A stretch of DNA of 64,000 nt, taken from Candidatus Enterococcus moelleringii. Lineage in GTDB: Bacteria; Bacillota; Bacilli; Lactobacillales; Enterococcaceae. The translations under genes were made by a program, and so were the position numbers. The DNA lies in NCBI RefSeq assembly GCF_017377575.1, contig NZ_JAFREM010000006.1:26214-90213 (forward strand). The letters run 5' to 3'. Below the pieces are notes generated by a model. That model made no database searches. It was not told the origin of the DNA and saw only the letters and a program-made list of their open reading frames with translations. This document shows positions 31,922 to 40,177 of this stretch, one piece after another. Positions within the stretch are counted from its first letter, which is position 1; each line of letters opens with the position of its first letter.

Positions 31922-31928
31922 TAGATGG

Positions 31929-31960
31929 AACGGTCCTCCTTCCTAGTGAGGCCCGTTTTT
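31929..31960 (+). terminator. Rho-independent terminator of the LCP gene
   Basis: ACGGTCCTC pairs with GAGGCCCGT (one internal mismatch), followed by TTTTT. Confidence 0.85.
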
Positions 31961-31963
31961 GAT

Positions 31964-32012
31964 AAACAGACAGAACCCCAGCAACTAATAGTTACTGGGG
32001 TTCTGTCTGTTT
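31964..32012. terminator. Strong hairpin terminator at the end of the HigBA-type module
   Basis: An 18-bp perfect stem: AAACAGACAGAACCCCAG at 31964-31981 and CTGGGGTTCTGTCTGTTT at 31995-32012, loop of 13. It lies immediately after the antitoxin stop on the minus strand. Confidence 0.85.
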
Positions 32013-32286
32013 ATTTAAATTCAATTCGTACTTCTTTTCCTACTTTTGTGGCGATTTCGTATAGGACTTTGAAGCTAACATTCATCGATCCATTCTCAAT
32101 TCGAGCAATCGTACTTTGAGGCTTCCCTACTCTTTCTGCTAGTTCACGCTGGGAAACACCCAACTCTTCTCTCAATTGGGCTACAGCCACAGCTACGCTC
32201 AGTCGTTGCTTTTCTTTTTCAAACCCTTCTGCAAACTTAGGGTCACTTGCTTTTTTTTGTTCGATTAACTCTTTAACAGTAGTCAC
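32011..32286 (-). CDS. HigA-type XRE antitoxin
   Basis: A 91-residue protein with a C-terminal helix-turn-helix ('LREELGVSQRELAERVGKPQSTIARIENGSMNVSFKVLYEIATKVG') and an N-terminal charged helix. The order toxin first, antitoxin second, with a 14-base overlap, is the HigBA arrangement. It probably neutralises the toxin and represses the operon at the palindrome 32650-32667. The stop runs into a strong terminator. Confidence 0.87.
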   Translation of the reverse strand: MTTVKELIEQKKASDPKFAEGFEKEKQRLSVAVAVAQLREELGVSQRELAERVGKPQSTIARIENGSMNVSFKVLYEIATKVGKEVRIEFK

Positions 32287-32641
32287 TACAATTCCCCTTT
32301 CTTGTACAGTTCCCTAATTTTTTTGCATGTTCAATTTCTTTCCTAGGAGTTTTTTGAGACTTCTTAGTAAATCCATGAGTGATAAAATATTCATTTCCTA
32401 CTTTTTGAAAATAAATCGCTCGTTGAATATTACTTCCAACCTTAGATCGCAGTTCGTAAAGGTCTGTTTCCAATTTCTTTCCCCACTCCATTTTTTGAAC
32501 AATGAGCAATCCAAATTCTTCTGTTTGATCGATCGTTGCCAGCAATTTTTCTGCGTCTTTTAATGGTAAAGACTCAACAAAATCCATAAATTCACTAGTA
32601 CCATCTTTTCTTTTTATGATGTGAAATACTAGTTTTTCCAT
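32273..32641 (-). CDS. HigB/Gp49-type RelE-superfamily toxin
   Basis: A 122-residue protein with the phage-derived Gp49-like/HigB pattern: 'FHIIKRKDGTSEFMDFVESL', 'KMEWGKKLETDLYELRSKVGSNIQRAIYFQKVGNEYFITHGFTKKSQKTPRKEIEHAKK'. These toxins cut mRNA on the ribosome. The 'GFTKKSQKTP' turn followed by 'EIEHAKKL' is characteristic. It starts at the first ATG after the operator and overlaps the antitoxin gene. Confidence 0.88.
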   Translation of the reverse strand: MEKLVFHIIKRKDGTSEFMDFVESLPLKDAEKLLATIDQTEEFGLLIVQKMEWGKKLETDLYELRSKVGSNIQRAIYFQKVGNEYFITHGFTKKSQKTPRKEIEHAKKLGNCTRKGNCSDYC

Positions 32642-32649
32642 ATGTATAG

Positions 32650-32667
32650 GATAGCACGTTCGCTATC
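32650..32667. promoter_or_regulatory. Palindromic operator of the HigBA-type module
   Basis: GATAGC-ACGTTC-GCTATC is a perfect six-base inverted repeat beginning nine bases upstream of the toxin ATG, a typical antitoxin binding site. Confidence 0.55.
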
Positions 32668-32844
32668 ACTTGTAAAACCGGAAAATACGAATTCCTTACT
32701 TCGTTAGTTAAATACGTCCAAAATTCCAAAAATGCATTTTTTAGTTCGCGCATAAAGATATGATGGAACTTACATTACCTATTTAGATTCAAACTTAACT
32801 TGTCGTAGGACTCTTTGATGGGATATCCGAAAACTATAAACAAA

Positions 32845-32878
32845 GAAAAAACTGACAACTCCATCAGGAATCGTCAGT
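32845..32878 (-). terminator. Rho-independent terminator of the CsbD gene
   Basis: On the minus strand ACTGACGATTCC pairs with GGAGTTGTCAGT, followed by TTTTTT. Confidence 0.8.
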
Positions 32879-32885
32879 CGTATAC

Positions 32886-33107
32886 TTAGTCTTCTTTCTT
32901 CTTGTTAAATTTATCCTTCAGCTTTTTGCCTTCGTTTTTGATGTCGTCGCCTAGGTGACGGGCATCGTTTCTCAAGTCAGCTCCGAAAGATTGACCTTTG
33001 CCTTTTAGTTCTTGGCTCTTGTCATCTCTTACTTTGCCAGCTGTTTCGTTGGCCTTGCCTTTTGTTTTGTCCTTCATATCTTTTAACTCTTTGTTTGCGT
33101 CTGTCAT
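32886..33107 (-). CDS. CsbD-family stress protein
   Basis: A 73-residue very hydrophilic protein rich in Lys, Asp and Gly: 'KDKTKGKANETAGKVRDDKSQELKGKGQ' is the CsbD core. CsbD proteins are induced in general stress or stationary phase in Firmicutes; their molecular task is unknown. The second half continues with a similar Lys/Asp pattern ('LKDKFNKKKED'). ATG with AGGAGG upstream. Single gene with its own terminator. Confidence 0.9.
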   Translation of the reverse strand: MTDANKELKDMKDKTKGKANETAGKVRDDKSQELKGKGQSFGADLRNDARHLGDDIKNEGKKLKDKFNKKKED

Positions 33108-33168
33108 AATAATGACCTCCTCTTTATTACAGAGTAGGCCTTATTTAGTTTTAGCACAAATTTCCCGC

Positions 33169-33771
33169 CTATAGATTCTCCAGCCAATTGCGGGCAGATT
33201 GCAGCTCTTCCATATTGATCTGATGGCCAGCGCTGGTTTCTTCCACCGTGACATCGGCATTCCGTTTTTGGAAGGCAGTGACTAATTCGTCAAAGGATTC
33301 TTGGCTGACAATCGGATCACGATCGCCGCCGTAAGACAGCCAAATACGTTTATCAGACAGATCAAATTTCTGCGTATGCACCTCTAAAGACATGGGATGG
33401 AAAAAGACACCCTGGCGCAACGGTGTTTCCCGCTCCAACAATAGATGCGCAGCAATATTGGCCCCATTAGAGTAACCTACCAGCACCCAATCTTCCATAG
33501 CGACACCTTTGTCTTGGCTTTCTTTCTCAATCGCAGCCAGCAGCTTGTCACTTTCTTCTTCTAAGCTTTCAAAGTCGAACTGATTCAAGCCATTGCGCTT
33601 AAAGAAACGGTTCATGCCGTCTTCTTGAATTTCGCCCCGGAAAGACAAAATGCGGCAGCTGCCGTCCATAAAACGGGCAATATCCACCAGTGACGTCTCA
33701 TCGCCGCCAGTGCCGTGCAACAGCAATAAATTCTTACCATCAGATTTTCCAGCATCATATAATGTTTTCAT
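33169..33771 (-). CDS. Alpha/beta hydrolase (phospholipase/carboxylesterase-like)
   Basis: A 200-residue cytoplasmic serine hydrolase. Oxyanion region 'LLLHGTGGDETSLVDIARF', nucleophile elbow 'VLVGYSNGANIAAHLL' (Ser in GYSNG), acid residue in 'SYGGDRDPIV', and catalytic His in 'EETSAGHQINMEEL'. This is the short esterase group often called carboxylesterase/dienelactone-hydrolase-like; the substrate is unknown. The reading frame, spacing and ribosome site are ordinary. A DsrE-like gene lies 83 bases upstream on the same strand. Confidence 0.87.
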   Translation of the reverse strand: MKTLYDAGKSDGKNLLLLHGTGGDETSLVDIARFMDGSCRILSFRGEIQEDGMNRFFKRNGLNQFDFESLEEESDKLLAAIEKESQDKGVAMEDWVLVGYSNGANIAAHLLLERETPLRQGVFFHPMSLEVHTQKFDLSDKRIWLSYGGDRDPIVSQESFDELVTAFQKRNADVTVEETSAGHQINMEELQSARNWLENL

Positions 33772-33854
33772 CGCTACTCCTCCATCACTTACTTTTTATA
33801 AGTTAAAGGTAGCATGTTCCACCACAGATGGCAAAGAATCTGTTTACAACTTAG

Positions 33855-34175
33855 TTAGAAGGTCACTACTTTATCAGCCCATTCCACCATTTCTACACAG
33901 TCAAACATGGTAGAGATCGGACAACTGGTTTTGTCCTCTAATTGACGAGACTTCAAACAAGTGCCGCAGGCTAACAGTTCCCCGCCAGCTTCTTCTAATT
34001 TCTTCATTTGATCCGGCACATCGTAGGCTTCATCCTCAATCGACTCTACCTCTACGGCTTCCCCCATCAAAAAGAATTTGACCTCGTGCTGTTTCTTCAA
34101 GCTGGCTACGCCAAAGCGGAAGGCATTCCAAGCTTTTTCCGGTTCTTTAGTTTCTAGGATAATTGCTAGTTTCAT
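33855..34175 (-). CDS. DsrE/DsrF-like sulfur-carrier family protein
   Basis: A 106-residue cytoplasmic protein: 'MKLAIILETKEPEKAWNAFRFGVASLKKQHEVKFFLMGEAVE' and 'GGELLACGTCLKSR' with a CxxC pair, then a final 'VEWADKVVTF'. The fold and the C-x-x-C position match the DsrE-like family, whose members move sulfur or act in redox relay, though many small Gram-positive members are uncharacterised. The next gene in the same direction is the esterase. A TATAAT with a surrounding inverted repeat (CTAC...GTAG) lies around 34230-34250 as a possible promoter. Confidence 0.82.
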   Translation of the reverse strand: MKLAIILETKEPEKAWNAFRFGVASLKKQHEVKFFLMGEAVEVESIEDEAYDVPDQMKKLEEAGGELLACGTCLKSRQLEDKTSCPISTMFDCVEMVEWADKVVTF

Positions 34176-34319
34176 TTGTGCTTCACTCCTTATTGAGGTA
34201 ATTTTTATTCTGTTCGTATACGTTATTACTACCTATATTATAGTAGGTTTTTGATTTAAACAAGGGCCATTACTAGTAGTTTGTACTTTGAAATAGCTGA
34301 TGATTATCCAACCACAAAC

Positions 34320-34353
34320 AAACGGCTAAGCGGTTCTCATCGCTTAGCCGTTT
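34320..34353 (-). terminator. Rho-independent terminator of the large adhesin gene
   Basis: A perfect 13-bp stem: AAACGGCTAAGCG and CGCTTAGCCGTTT around an 8-base loop, seven bases beyond the stop codon of the adhesin gene on the minus strand. Confidence 0.9.
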
Positions 34354-34359
34354 ATTAGT

Positions 34360-37300
34360 TTATCCTTGTTTTCGTTTACGCAAGAAGTATACTGCCGCAA
34401 TTACCAGCAGGCCTCCTAAAATGTACATCCAGCTTTGCTGCTGTTCCCCGGTTTTCGGGAAGCTTTTGCTTGTTGCTGCTGTGGTGGTACGAACAATTTG
34501 TTCAGGAGCACGTGTTGTCGGTGTCTGCTTCGGCGCAGTCACAGGTGTGTTCCCATCAGAAGAACCCGTCTCTTTTTTGACCTCGTCTTCTTTTTTACCC
34601 TCATCCTTTTTAACAACTCGAATTTTAGCCGTAGCGGTGACTGTGGCTTCTGGAGCCAGCACCCGCTGCAATAAATTATCGGTGAATGTTCCATTTTGAG
34701 CAATTGTATACTCTACTTCATACTCGCCGACCTTGCTGGTATCGACGGTGCCTTTTGTGCGCACCTCTTTAAATTCGATCGCCTTGCCATCCTTATCGAC
34801 GGCCGAAACAAAATTATCGGCTGGTGTCCATTTGTCACCAACATAAATCGTGGAATCAACGACAGAGAGACTTGCCTGGTTCTCTTTCACCGTAACAGTC
34901 GCTACTGCACTAGCCCCTTGATAAGAATAGGTTATTTGGTACTTGCCGGCCTTTTCAGTATCCACAGTTCCCGTAACGGTCACCTCTTTAAAATCGACCG
35001 CTTTACCTGATTTATCCGTTGCTGAGATAAAGTTATCAGCGGCAGTCCATTCATCACCGACATAAAGCGCAGAATCCTTGGCTGCAATAGTCGTTTGGTC
35101 AGCAACCACGTGGATCACTGCAACGGCTCTCTTGCCCCCATTTCTATACACGACTTCATAATCGCCAGCCTTAGCTGTGTTCACATCGCCTTCAACCTTT
35201 AGCTGATCCAAGCTTAGCGCTTCGCCGACTTTATCAGTAGCTGATACAAAGTTATCGGCCGCTTCCCATTTATCACCTACATGGATGGTTGAATCTTTAG
35301 CCATCACGCTGGATTGATCCGCCAATACGGTCACTACTGCTACAGCACTAGCACCTCCATAGGAATAAGTCACTTCATAGCTTCCCGGTGTATTCGTATC
35401 AACTTCTCCAGACACAGTTACGACTTCGAAATCTACCGCATTTCCAGCTTTATCAGTTGCTGATACGAAATTATCTTCAGCAGTCCAGTCATCGCCAACA
35501 TAAAGCGTACTGTCCTTCGCTTGAACAGCCTGTTGATTGGCTAACACATGAACCGTGGCGGTGGCCGTTTTGCTGCCATTTTGATAAGCAACTTGATAAT
35601 CACCGGCTTGGGCAGTATCCACCTCGCCAATTACTACCAGCTGCTCCACTCCGATTTCGGCGCCTGATGCATCCGTAGCTGAAACGAAATTGTCCGCTGC
35701 ATTCCACACATCCCCTACGTAAATAGTGGAATCCTGCACGGCAACACTGGTATAGTCTGGTACAGCATCTAGATATATCTTGAAATCATTGTTAGCCTTC
35801 ATCAGCTGGATTTCCTTGCCTTGAAGGTACTCATCAGGAATCGTGTAGCCTTCTGGTGCATTGGTCACGAACAACAAATACTTACCGGACATGATCTCAG
35901 CGAAGTGATAATCCCCTTGGTCATCTGATTTAAACGAAAGAGATTGTCCAGTTACCTCATCCACCAATACCAGATCCACATCCGAAATCGCGGTTTTCTC
36001 ATCATCCGTTGCTAACACATGGAAATCCGCCTCCGTTTGATAAACAATCCCTTCCGAATCTCCTTCAGAAAACTGCAAATTCATCACAGGTGTGACAGCC
36101 GTCCGGGTTGCTTCATCCAAGCTATCAATACTTTCCGAAGAGATCACTGCTTGGGTGGAAACTTGTCCAGGATTTTTCGAAATGACATTGTAGCTGATTT
36201 CAATATTTTCAGTCAACGTATAATCAGAAAAGACCAGATTAACGCCTGTCTCGGTTTTCTCCACTTGGTAAGCCGTCTCCGGAACACCGGAAACTCGAAT
36301 CGAATTCACGTCGATCGAACCGTTGGTATTGCCTTTAACCGAAAGCTCAAAAGTAGGATTCACTACCTTTTTAGTTTTGGCATCAATATTTTGCGTTTTA
36401 ACCGTACTTTGCGTCAGATTGTTCAGCTCCGGCACGGCATTTTGAGCGGCCTCGATGATCTTGCTGCCTTCATTTTCTACCCGGGCATAAGCCACCATCT
36501 CTTGATTCTTATAAAGGGGTTCTTTGGCATTGCCCTGAACAGTGATCGCCGGAGTATTGAGCCAGCCATTAGCATACTTGTATTCGATAATGTAACGCTT
36601 GTTGGTTTTACCGAAATCAAAAGTATAGGTACTGCTGGTTTCATCGAAGGTAACCGTTGGATACGCTTCGGACTGCTCACTCATCGGCTGATCAAAATAG
36701 TAGCCTCGATCCCAATATTGAGGATAAATAGAATCCACTTGATCATTGGATACATCATAAATATCATAGACAACTTCGGTATTTTGCGGGATTTTAGTTT
36801 TCACCACTAAATCATCCTGTGTGTCCTGACGAGCATTCACTAAAAATTGGTTTTTGCTGGCCTGCAGCGTGCGTTCAGAGTATAATTTCCGACCAGTCGT
36901 AACAGTGGTGTTCACCGTGTCGTAACCGTCTGCCTTAATCGTCACTGGCAGCTTATCAACCGGGATGAACACATCGGTTGCCAAGCTGTCAGGCACATAA
37001 TTAAACCCTAAATCGAACTGAATCGATTGAGTAACTGGTGTTGTAAATTTGACCACCGAACCCTTGTCCGTTGGTGTAATCGTATAGTCTTCTCCTAATT
37101 TATAATAGAAGGAAACATTTCGCAGCTGCCGCAACGATAGATACGCCGGATGCTCCACCGTAATTTCGACATTCTCAAGAGGTGCAGAGGTACTCCCTTC
37201 AAGTCCAACACTAGCGTCACCCGCATAGGCGCCGTTTTGGAAATAATTCCCCCAGGCAGTTTCTACACTAGTGGGGTTTAACACATACATCGGCTGAACA

Positions 37301-38856
37301 TAGGTATCCTCAATAATTTTGTAAGCTTGATTAATCAAAGACGACTTGGCATTCACAATAATGTCTTTGCTGTTGAATGGAACCTTGATCCGGAAAAGTC
37401 CCAATCGCAGTGTACTGTCTTTTTTCGCTGTCAGAGTAACAGTATCGTCTGCTGCCTCCACATCAAAATAATCACTGACCACGACTGATTCATACGCAGC
37501 ATTATTGGCCGTCAGGTTCACCAATTCAATTGGCTGTCCATTTTGACTTGTAAGGATAATCTGTTGTCCGGTGGTCATTTTTGTTGGCATTTGATGGATG
37601 TACAGGGAATAGTTGCCCTTTTCATACATGCTGCCGTTGGCAATGGAATCATAGCCCCGGGAGTAGACTTCTTTTTGATCCTTGCTGGTTTTGGCGGTTA
37701 GTGCCAGACCGCCGTACTTCGCCGTTGTCCGTTTTAAATAAACATTGCCAAAACCGGTCGTCGGATACCCCTTAGAAAATAAATAGGAATAATCACTGAC
37801 ACTGGCCAGTCCGATGAAAAAATTGTAGCGAATCCCGTAAGCTTTTTGCTGATTCAGCTGGTTGATTTCTACCGAGGTGTCGTACAAAGTATTGCTGGTA
37901 ACGGTGTAATCACCGCCTTCAGTCAAAAGCTTTTCACTGGCTGGCAGGACATTCCCTTTTACATCCACATCATATTCATAAACACTCATAGCCGTCCGGT
38001 CTTCTTTTTCAAATACCGCTCCAGGTGTTGCCGTCAGAGCCAGCGACAATTTTTCTTTTCCCGTCAAATTACGATCCAAATTGTAGTAAATTGTTCCGTT
38101 TAAACCGATGATCCCTTGCGTTTCGCTGTATTTTATCGGATCAACTTCTTCGTAAAGATCGATGGGGTAACTGCTTTTTTGAACAGCGTCTATCATCACA
38201 TCCATCAGAGGCTGACTGTCAGTGTATAAATAGCTCTTCAAATTCAAAGAGAAGCTTGCATCGGTAATTCGCTGATTAAACTGAATGGTCAACAGCTGAC
38301 TGGCCGCCGTTACCTTCCAGCTAGCATCCAGATTTTTGATGGTTCCTTCGCTGCTGGAATACCCCAGATGATCCGGCAGCTTCATTTCATACGTAGAACC
38401 AGGTGCATAATTCTTATCCGCGATCAAAAAATCCAGATTCAACTGCACTGGCGTATTATTTAACAATCGAGTACGATCCGTTTGGCTGAATTCGACCCCC
38501 TCCATTGACGAAAGTGTTCCCTTTGCCAAAAGAGGATCAGTGATCGACTCATTGGCTGTCAGAACAACTGATTTTTCCTTCGGCGTACTTTCCACTGGTT
38601 TCTTTTCTTGTGAATCTTTTGGTTCTTCCGTGGTGGTTGTGGCGGATTCCGACGTAGATACTGCCGTAGAGTCAGACACCTCATTTCCAGTTGACGGCGA
38701 GGTAACTGTCGTCAAATTTGAACTGCTTGAAATTGTTTCTAACGCCTCACCTGTTGAGCTTGCCGTTGTCGTCTCAGCAAATACAGCTGCTGGACCAAGT
38801 AAATCGACTCCTAATAAAACTAAAACCAGACTAACCGTAACTACTTTTTTCTTCAT
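34360..38856 (-). CDS. Large FPKTG wall-anchored adhesin with SpaA-like and Ig-like repeats
   Basis: About 1498 residues. Signal peptide 1-27 ends 'AVFAET'; a Ser/Thr/Glu-rich stretch of about 75 residues follows; the long middle (about 100-970) is beta-rich with no family I can name; a SpaA/prealbumin-like domain lies at about 995-1085 ('DVDLVLVDEVTGQSLSFKSDDQGDYHFAEI...YLLFVTNAPEGYTIP'); then five Ig-like units of about 73 residues; and an FPKTGE sorting signal with hydrophobic tail and RKRKQG end. It is likely an adhesin or matrix-binding protein. ATG 38856 has AAGGAG upstream. A regulator gene precedes it in the same direction, separated by a terminator. Confidence 0.9.
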   Translation of the reverse strand: MKKKVVTVSLVLVLLGVDLLGPAAVFAETTTASSTGEALETISSSSNLTTVTSPSTGNEVSDSTAVSTSESATTTTEEPKDSQEKKPVESTPKEKSVVLTANESITDPLLAKGTLSSMEGVEFSQTDRTRLLNNTPVQLNLDFLIADKNYAPGSTYEMKLPDHLGYSSSEGTIKNLDASWKVTAASQLLTIQFNQRITDASFSLNLKSYLYTDSQPLMDVMIDAVQKSSYPIDLYEEVDPIKYSETQGIIGLNGTIYYNLDRNLTGKEKLSLALTATPGAVFEKEDRTAMSVYEYDVDVKGNVLPASEKLLTEGGDYTVTSNTLYDTSVEINQLNQQKAYGIRYNFFIGLASVSDYSYLFSKGYPTTGFGNVYLKRTTAKYGGLALTAKTSKDQKEVYSRGYDSIANGSMYEKGNYSLYIHQMPTKMTTGQQIILTSQNGQPIELVNLTANNAAYESVVVSDYFDVEAADDTVTLTAKKDSTLRLGLFRIKVPFNSKDIIVNAKSSLINQAYKIIEDTYVQPMYVLNPTSVETAWGNYFQNGAYAGDASVGLEGSTSAPLENVEITVEHPAYLSLRQLRNVSFYYKLGEDYTITPTDKGSVVKFTTPVTQSIQFDLGFNYVPDSLATDVFIPVDKLPVTIKADGYDTVNTTVTTGRKLYSERTLQASKNQFLVNARQDTQDDLVVKTKIPQNTEVVYDIYDVSNDQVDSIYPQYWDRGYYFDQPMSEQSEAYPTVTFDETSSTYTFDFGKTNKRYIIEYKYANGWLNTPAITVQGNAKEPLYKNQEMVAYARVENEGSKIIEAAQNAVPELNNLTQSTVKTQNIDAKTKKVVNPTFELSVKGNTNGSIDVNSIRVSGVPETAYQVEKTETGVNLVFSDYTLTENIEISYNVISKNPGQVSTQAVISSESIDSLDEATRTAVTPVMNLQFSEGDSEGIVYQTEADFHVLATDDEKTAISDVDLVLVDEVTGQSLSFKSDDQGDYHFAEIMSGKYLLFVTNAPEGYTIPDEYLQGKEIQLMKANNDFKIYLDAVPDYTSVAVQDSTIYVGDVWNAADNFVSATDASGAEIGVEQLVVIGEVDTAQAGDYQVAYQNGSKTATATVHVLANQQAVQAKDSTLYVGDDWTAEDNFVSATDKAGNAVDFEVVTVSGEVDTNTPGSYEVTYSYGGASAVAVVTVLADQSSVMAKDSTIHVGDKWEAADNFVSATDKVGEALSLDQLKVEGDVNTAKAGDYEVVYRNGGKRAVAVIHVVADQTTIAAKDSALYVGDEWTAADNFISATDKSGKAVDFKEVTVTGTVDTEKAGKYQITYSYQGASAVATVTVKENQASLSVVDSTIYVGDKWTPADNFVSAVDKDGKAIEFKEVRTKGTVDTSKVGEYEVEYTIAQNGTFTDNLLQRVLAPEATVTATAKIRVVKKDEGKKEDEVKKETGSSDGNTPVTAPKQTPTTRAPEQIVRTTTAATSKSFPKTGEQQQSWMYILGGLLVIAAVYFLRKRKQG
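34640..35750 (-). repeat. Five tandem Ig-like repeat units of about 219 bp
   Basis: The motif 'DSTxYVGDxW' recurs at DNA positions near 34840, 35060, 35280, 35500 and 35720, a period of about 219-220 bp. The units alternate: units 1 and 3 share 'GDYxVxYxNGxK', units 2 and 4 share 'VDF..VTVxGxVDT' and 'TYSYxGASAVA'. The array lies at the C-terminal end, before the wall-anchor region. Confidence 0.85.
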
Positions 38857-38920
38857 TTTCTCGCTCCTTATTTCCATTAGTGCAAAGCTTGTGAAAGCTC
38901 GTACTTTAGTGTTTATAAAA

Positions 38921-38958
38921 AAAGTAACGTAATCAAACAGGCTGATTTACGTTACTTT
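38921..38958 (-). terminator. Terminator or attenuator between the regulator and the adhesin gene
   Basis: AAAGTAACGTAA at 38921-38932 pairs with TTACGTTACTTT at 38947-38958; on the minus strand it ends in a T-run. It lies 35 bases beyond the regulator stop and about 65 bases before the adhesin ATG. Confidence 0.85.
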
Positions 38959-38992
38959 TAGTACTTCTGCTTTTTACACTGTAACAGCTCAT

Positions 38993-39748
38993 TTACCCTG
39001 CCAATTGTCCTTCCGACTTCGCCAGCTGAATCAATTGCCAGAACTTATCAGTGAAGGCATAGCCTTTTTTCCACTGGTTCTTGATAATTTCGTCTTGAAT
39101 GCCGACTTCTTGGAACTTGCTGCGAATCTTTTTCACAATATTAGACAAGGAAGACAGCTGAGAATTGGTCAATTCTTCCTCCCAAACATATTCACAAATG
39201 TCTCTGCGGGAAATCGTTTGGTTTTCCACCGAAATTAAGTAGTAGAAAACTTTGCGTTCATTGCTGGACAGCTTCCGCAAGGCTTTCAGGAATTGTTCTC
39301 CTTCAGATAGGAAGAACTGGCTCTGAGCATTGAAGTTCACCACTGAAGAATTCCCGCCCATCCCGACTTTTGTCAGGTTGCTGGCTGTAGAACGTTCGAT
39401 TTTTTCTCTCAACACTTCCAATGAATCAGATACTTCCAACCATTCATCAATCGTGAACTCGTCAAACTGCGCCCGTTCTTTTTTATCAGGCATAAATTCC
39501 ACTTTGCGGAATACCTTGGTTTGTTCTGAGTTTAAAACTTTAAGCACTTCTGCCATTTGGTTATCGGAGATCGTTTCACTAATGATCACAATTTGGAAAA
39601 AATTAACGATGTTCATCAGAAAAACTTTATTATCCAGCTGGTCAAAATCACACGTTGTACAATAGACTTCGTGGCTCAGACGCTGAATATTTTCTTGAAG
39701 CTCCTGTTCATTTAATATATTTTTGGTGAGTATTAAAACTTTGCGCAT
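38993..39748 (-). CDS. Receiver-like winged-helix regulator (adhesin neighbour)
   Basis: About 251 residues. N-terminal half (1-115) looks like a receiver fold but lacks its acidic pocket: it begins 'KVLILTKNIL' where receivers have 'ILVVDDD', and the phosphoacceptor position reads 'VIISETIS'. C-terminal half is an OmpR-type winged helix ('LRKLSSNERKVFYYLISVENQTISRRDICEYVWEEEL...NIVKKIRSKF'). It is a paralogue of the regulator at 50076-50828. ATG 39748 has GGAGG eight bases upstream. No partner kinase is adjacent. It likely controls the surface protein gene that follows. Confidence 0.8.
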   Translation of the reverse strand: MRKVLILTKNILNEQELQENIQRLSHEVYCTTCDFDQLDNKVFLMNIVNFFQIVIISETISDNQMAEVLKVLNSEQTKVFRKVEFMPDKKERAQFDEFTIDEWLEVSDSLEVLREKIERSTASNLTKVGMGGNSSVVNFNAQSQFFLSEGEQFLKALRKLSSNERKVFYYLISVENQTISRRDICEYVWEEELTNSQLSSLSNIVKKIRSKFQEVGIQDEIIKNQWKKGYAFTDKFWQLIQLAKSEGQLAG

Positions 39749-40177
39749 AAATGTTTCCTCCATCTTTTTGATTTTTTTACTGACTAGACAGGTCCGCTGC
39801 TCCATTGTCCGGCTTACACTTTAGCAGAATCAATCGGAATAATTTTGTTATATTCCATTATTAAGCCGCGGAATGCCGAGGGGCCAATAATTTCTAACAT
39901 AAAATTGGTTTCAGTTAGCCAATTATATTCATTAATATAATTAAAACAGCAAAAAACCTTTTTTTATACGTAAACGACTCTTTTATTACCTCCTTTTAAT
40001 CCATTGATTACTTTCCTGTTTATTGAAACTAAATTTATGTGCAAAGCCATTTCTAACGAAAAATGCACGTTTTTGATCCTTTTCTTTCATTTTTTTGTTA
40101 TAATACGAGTCAAAACCATCCTAAAATGACTTTTGAGCTTTAAAAGGTTGCAGGACGAAGGAAGAGGAAGTGAGTCT
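39749..40177. other. Divergent regulatory region with palindromes
   Basis: A 429-base gap between two regulator genes, without coding signal. It holds AATTGG-N10-CCAATT at 39903-39924 and a perfect hairpin AATTATATT/AATATAATT at 39921-39942, candidate operators. A TATAAT preceded by TGT near 40099-40106 is a probable extended -10 promoter for the Mga-like gene. Confidence 0.5.

Noticed and set aside
34640..35750. Regularly spaced repeats that could suggest a CRISPR array
   Set aside because: The period is about 219 bp, in frame, and encodes Ig-like domains of a wall-anchored protein.
36019..36810. A 263-residue open frame on the plus strand
   Set aside because: It is the mirror of the adhesin gene, has no ribosome site and shows no domain.
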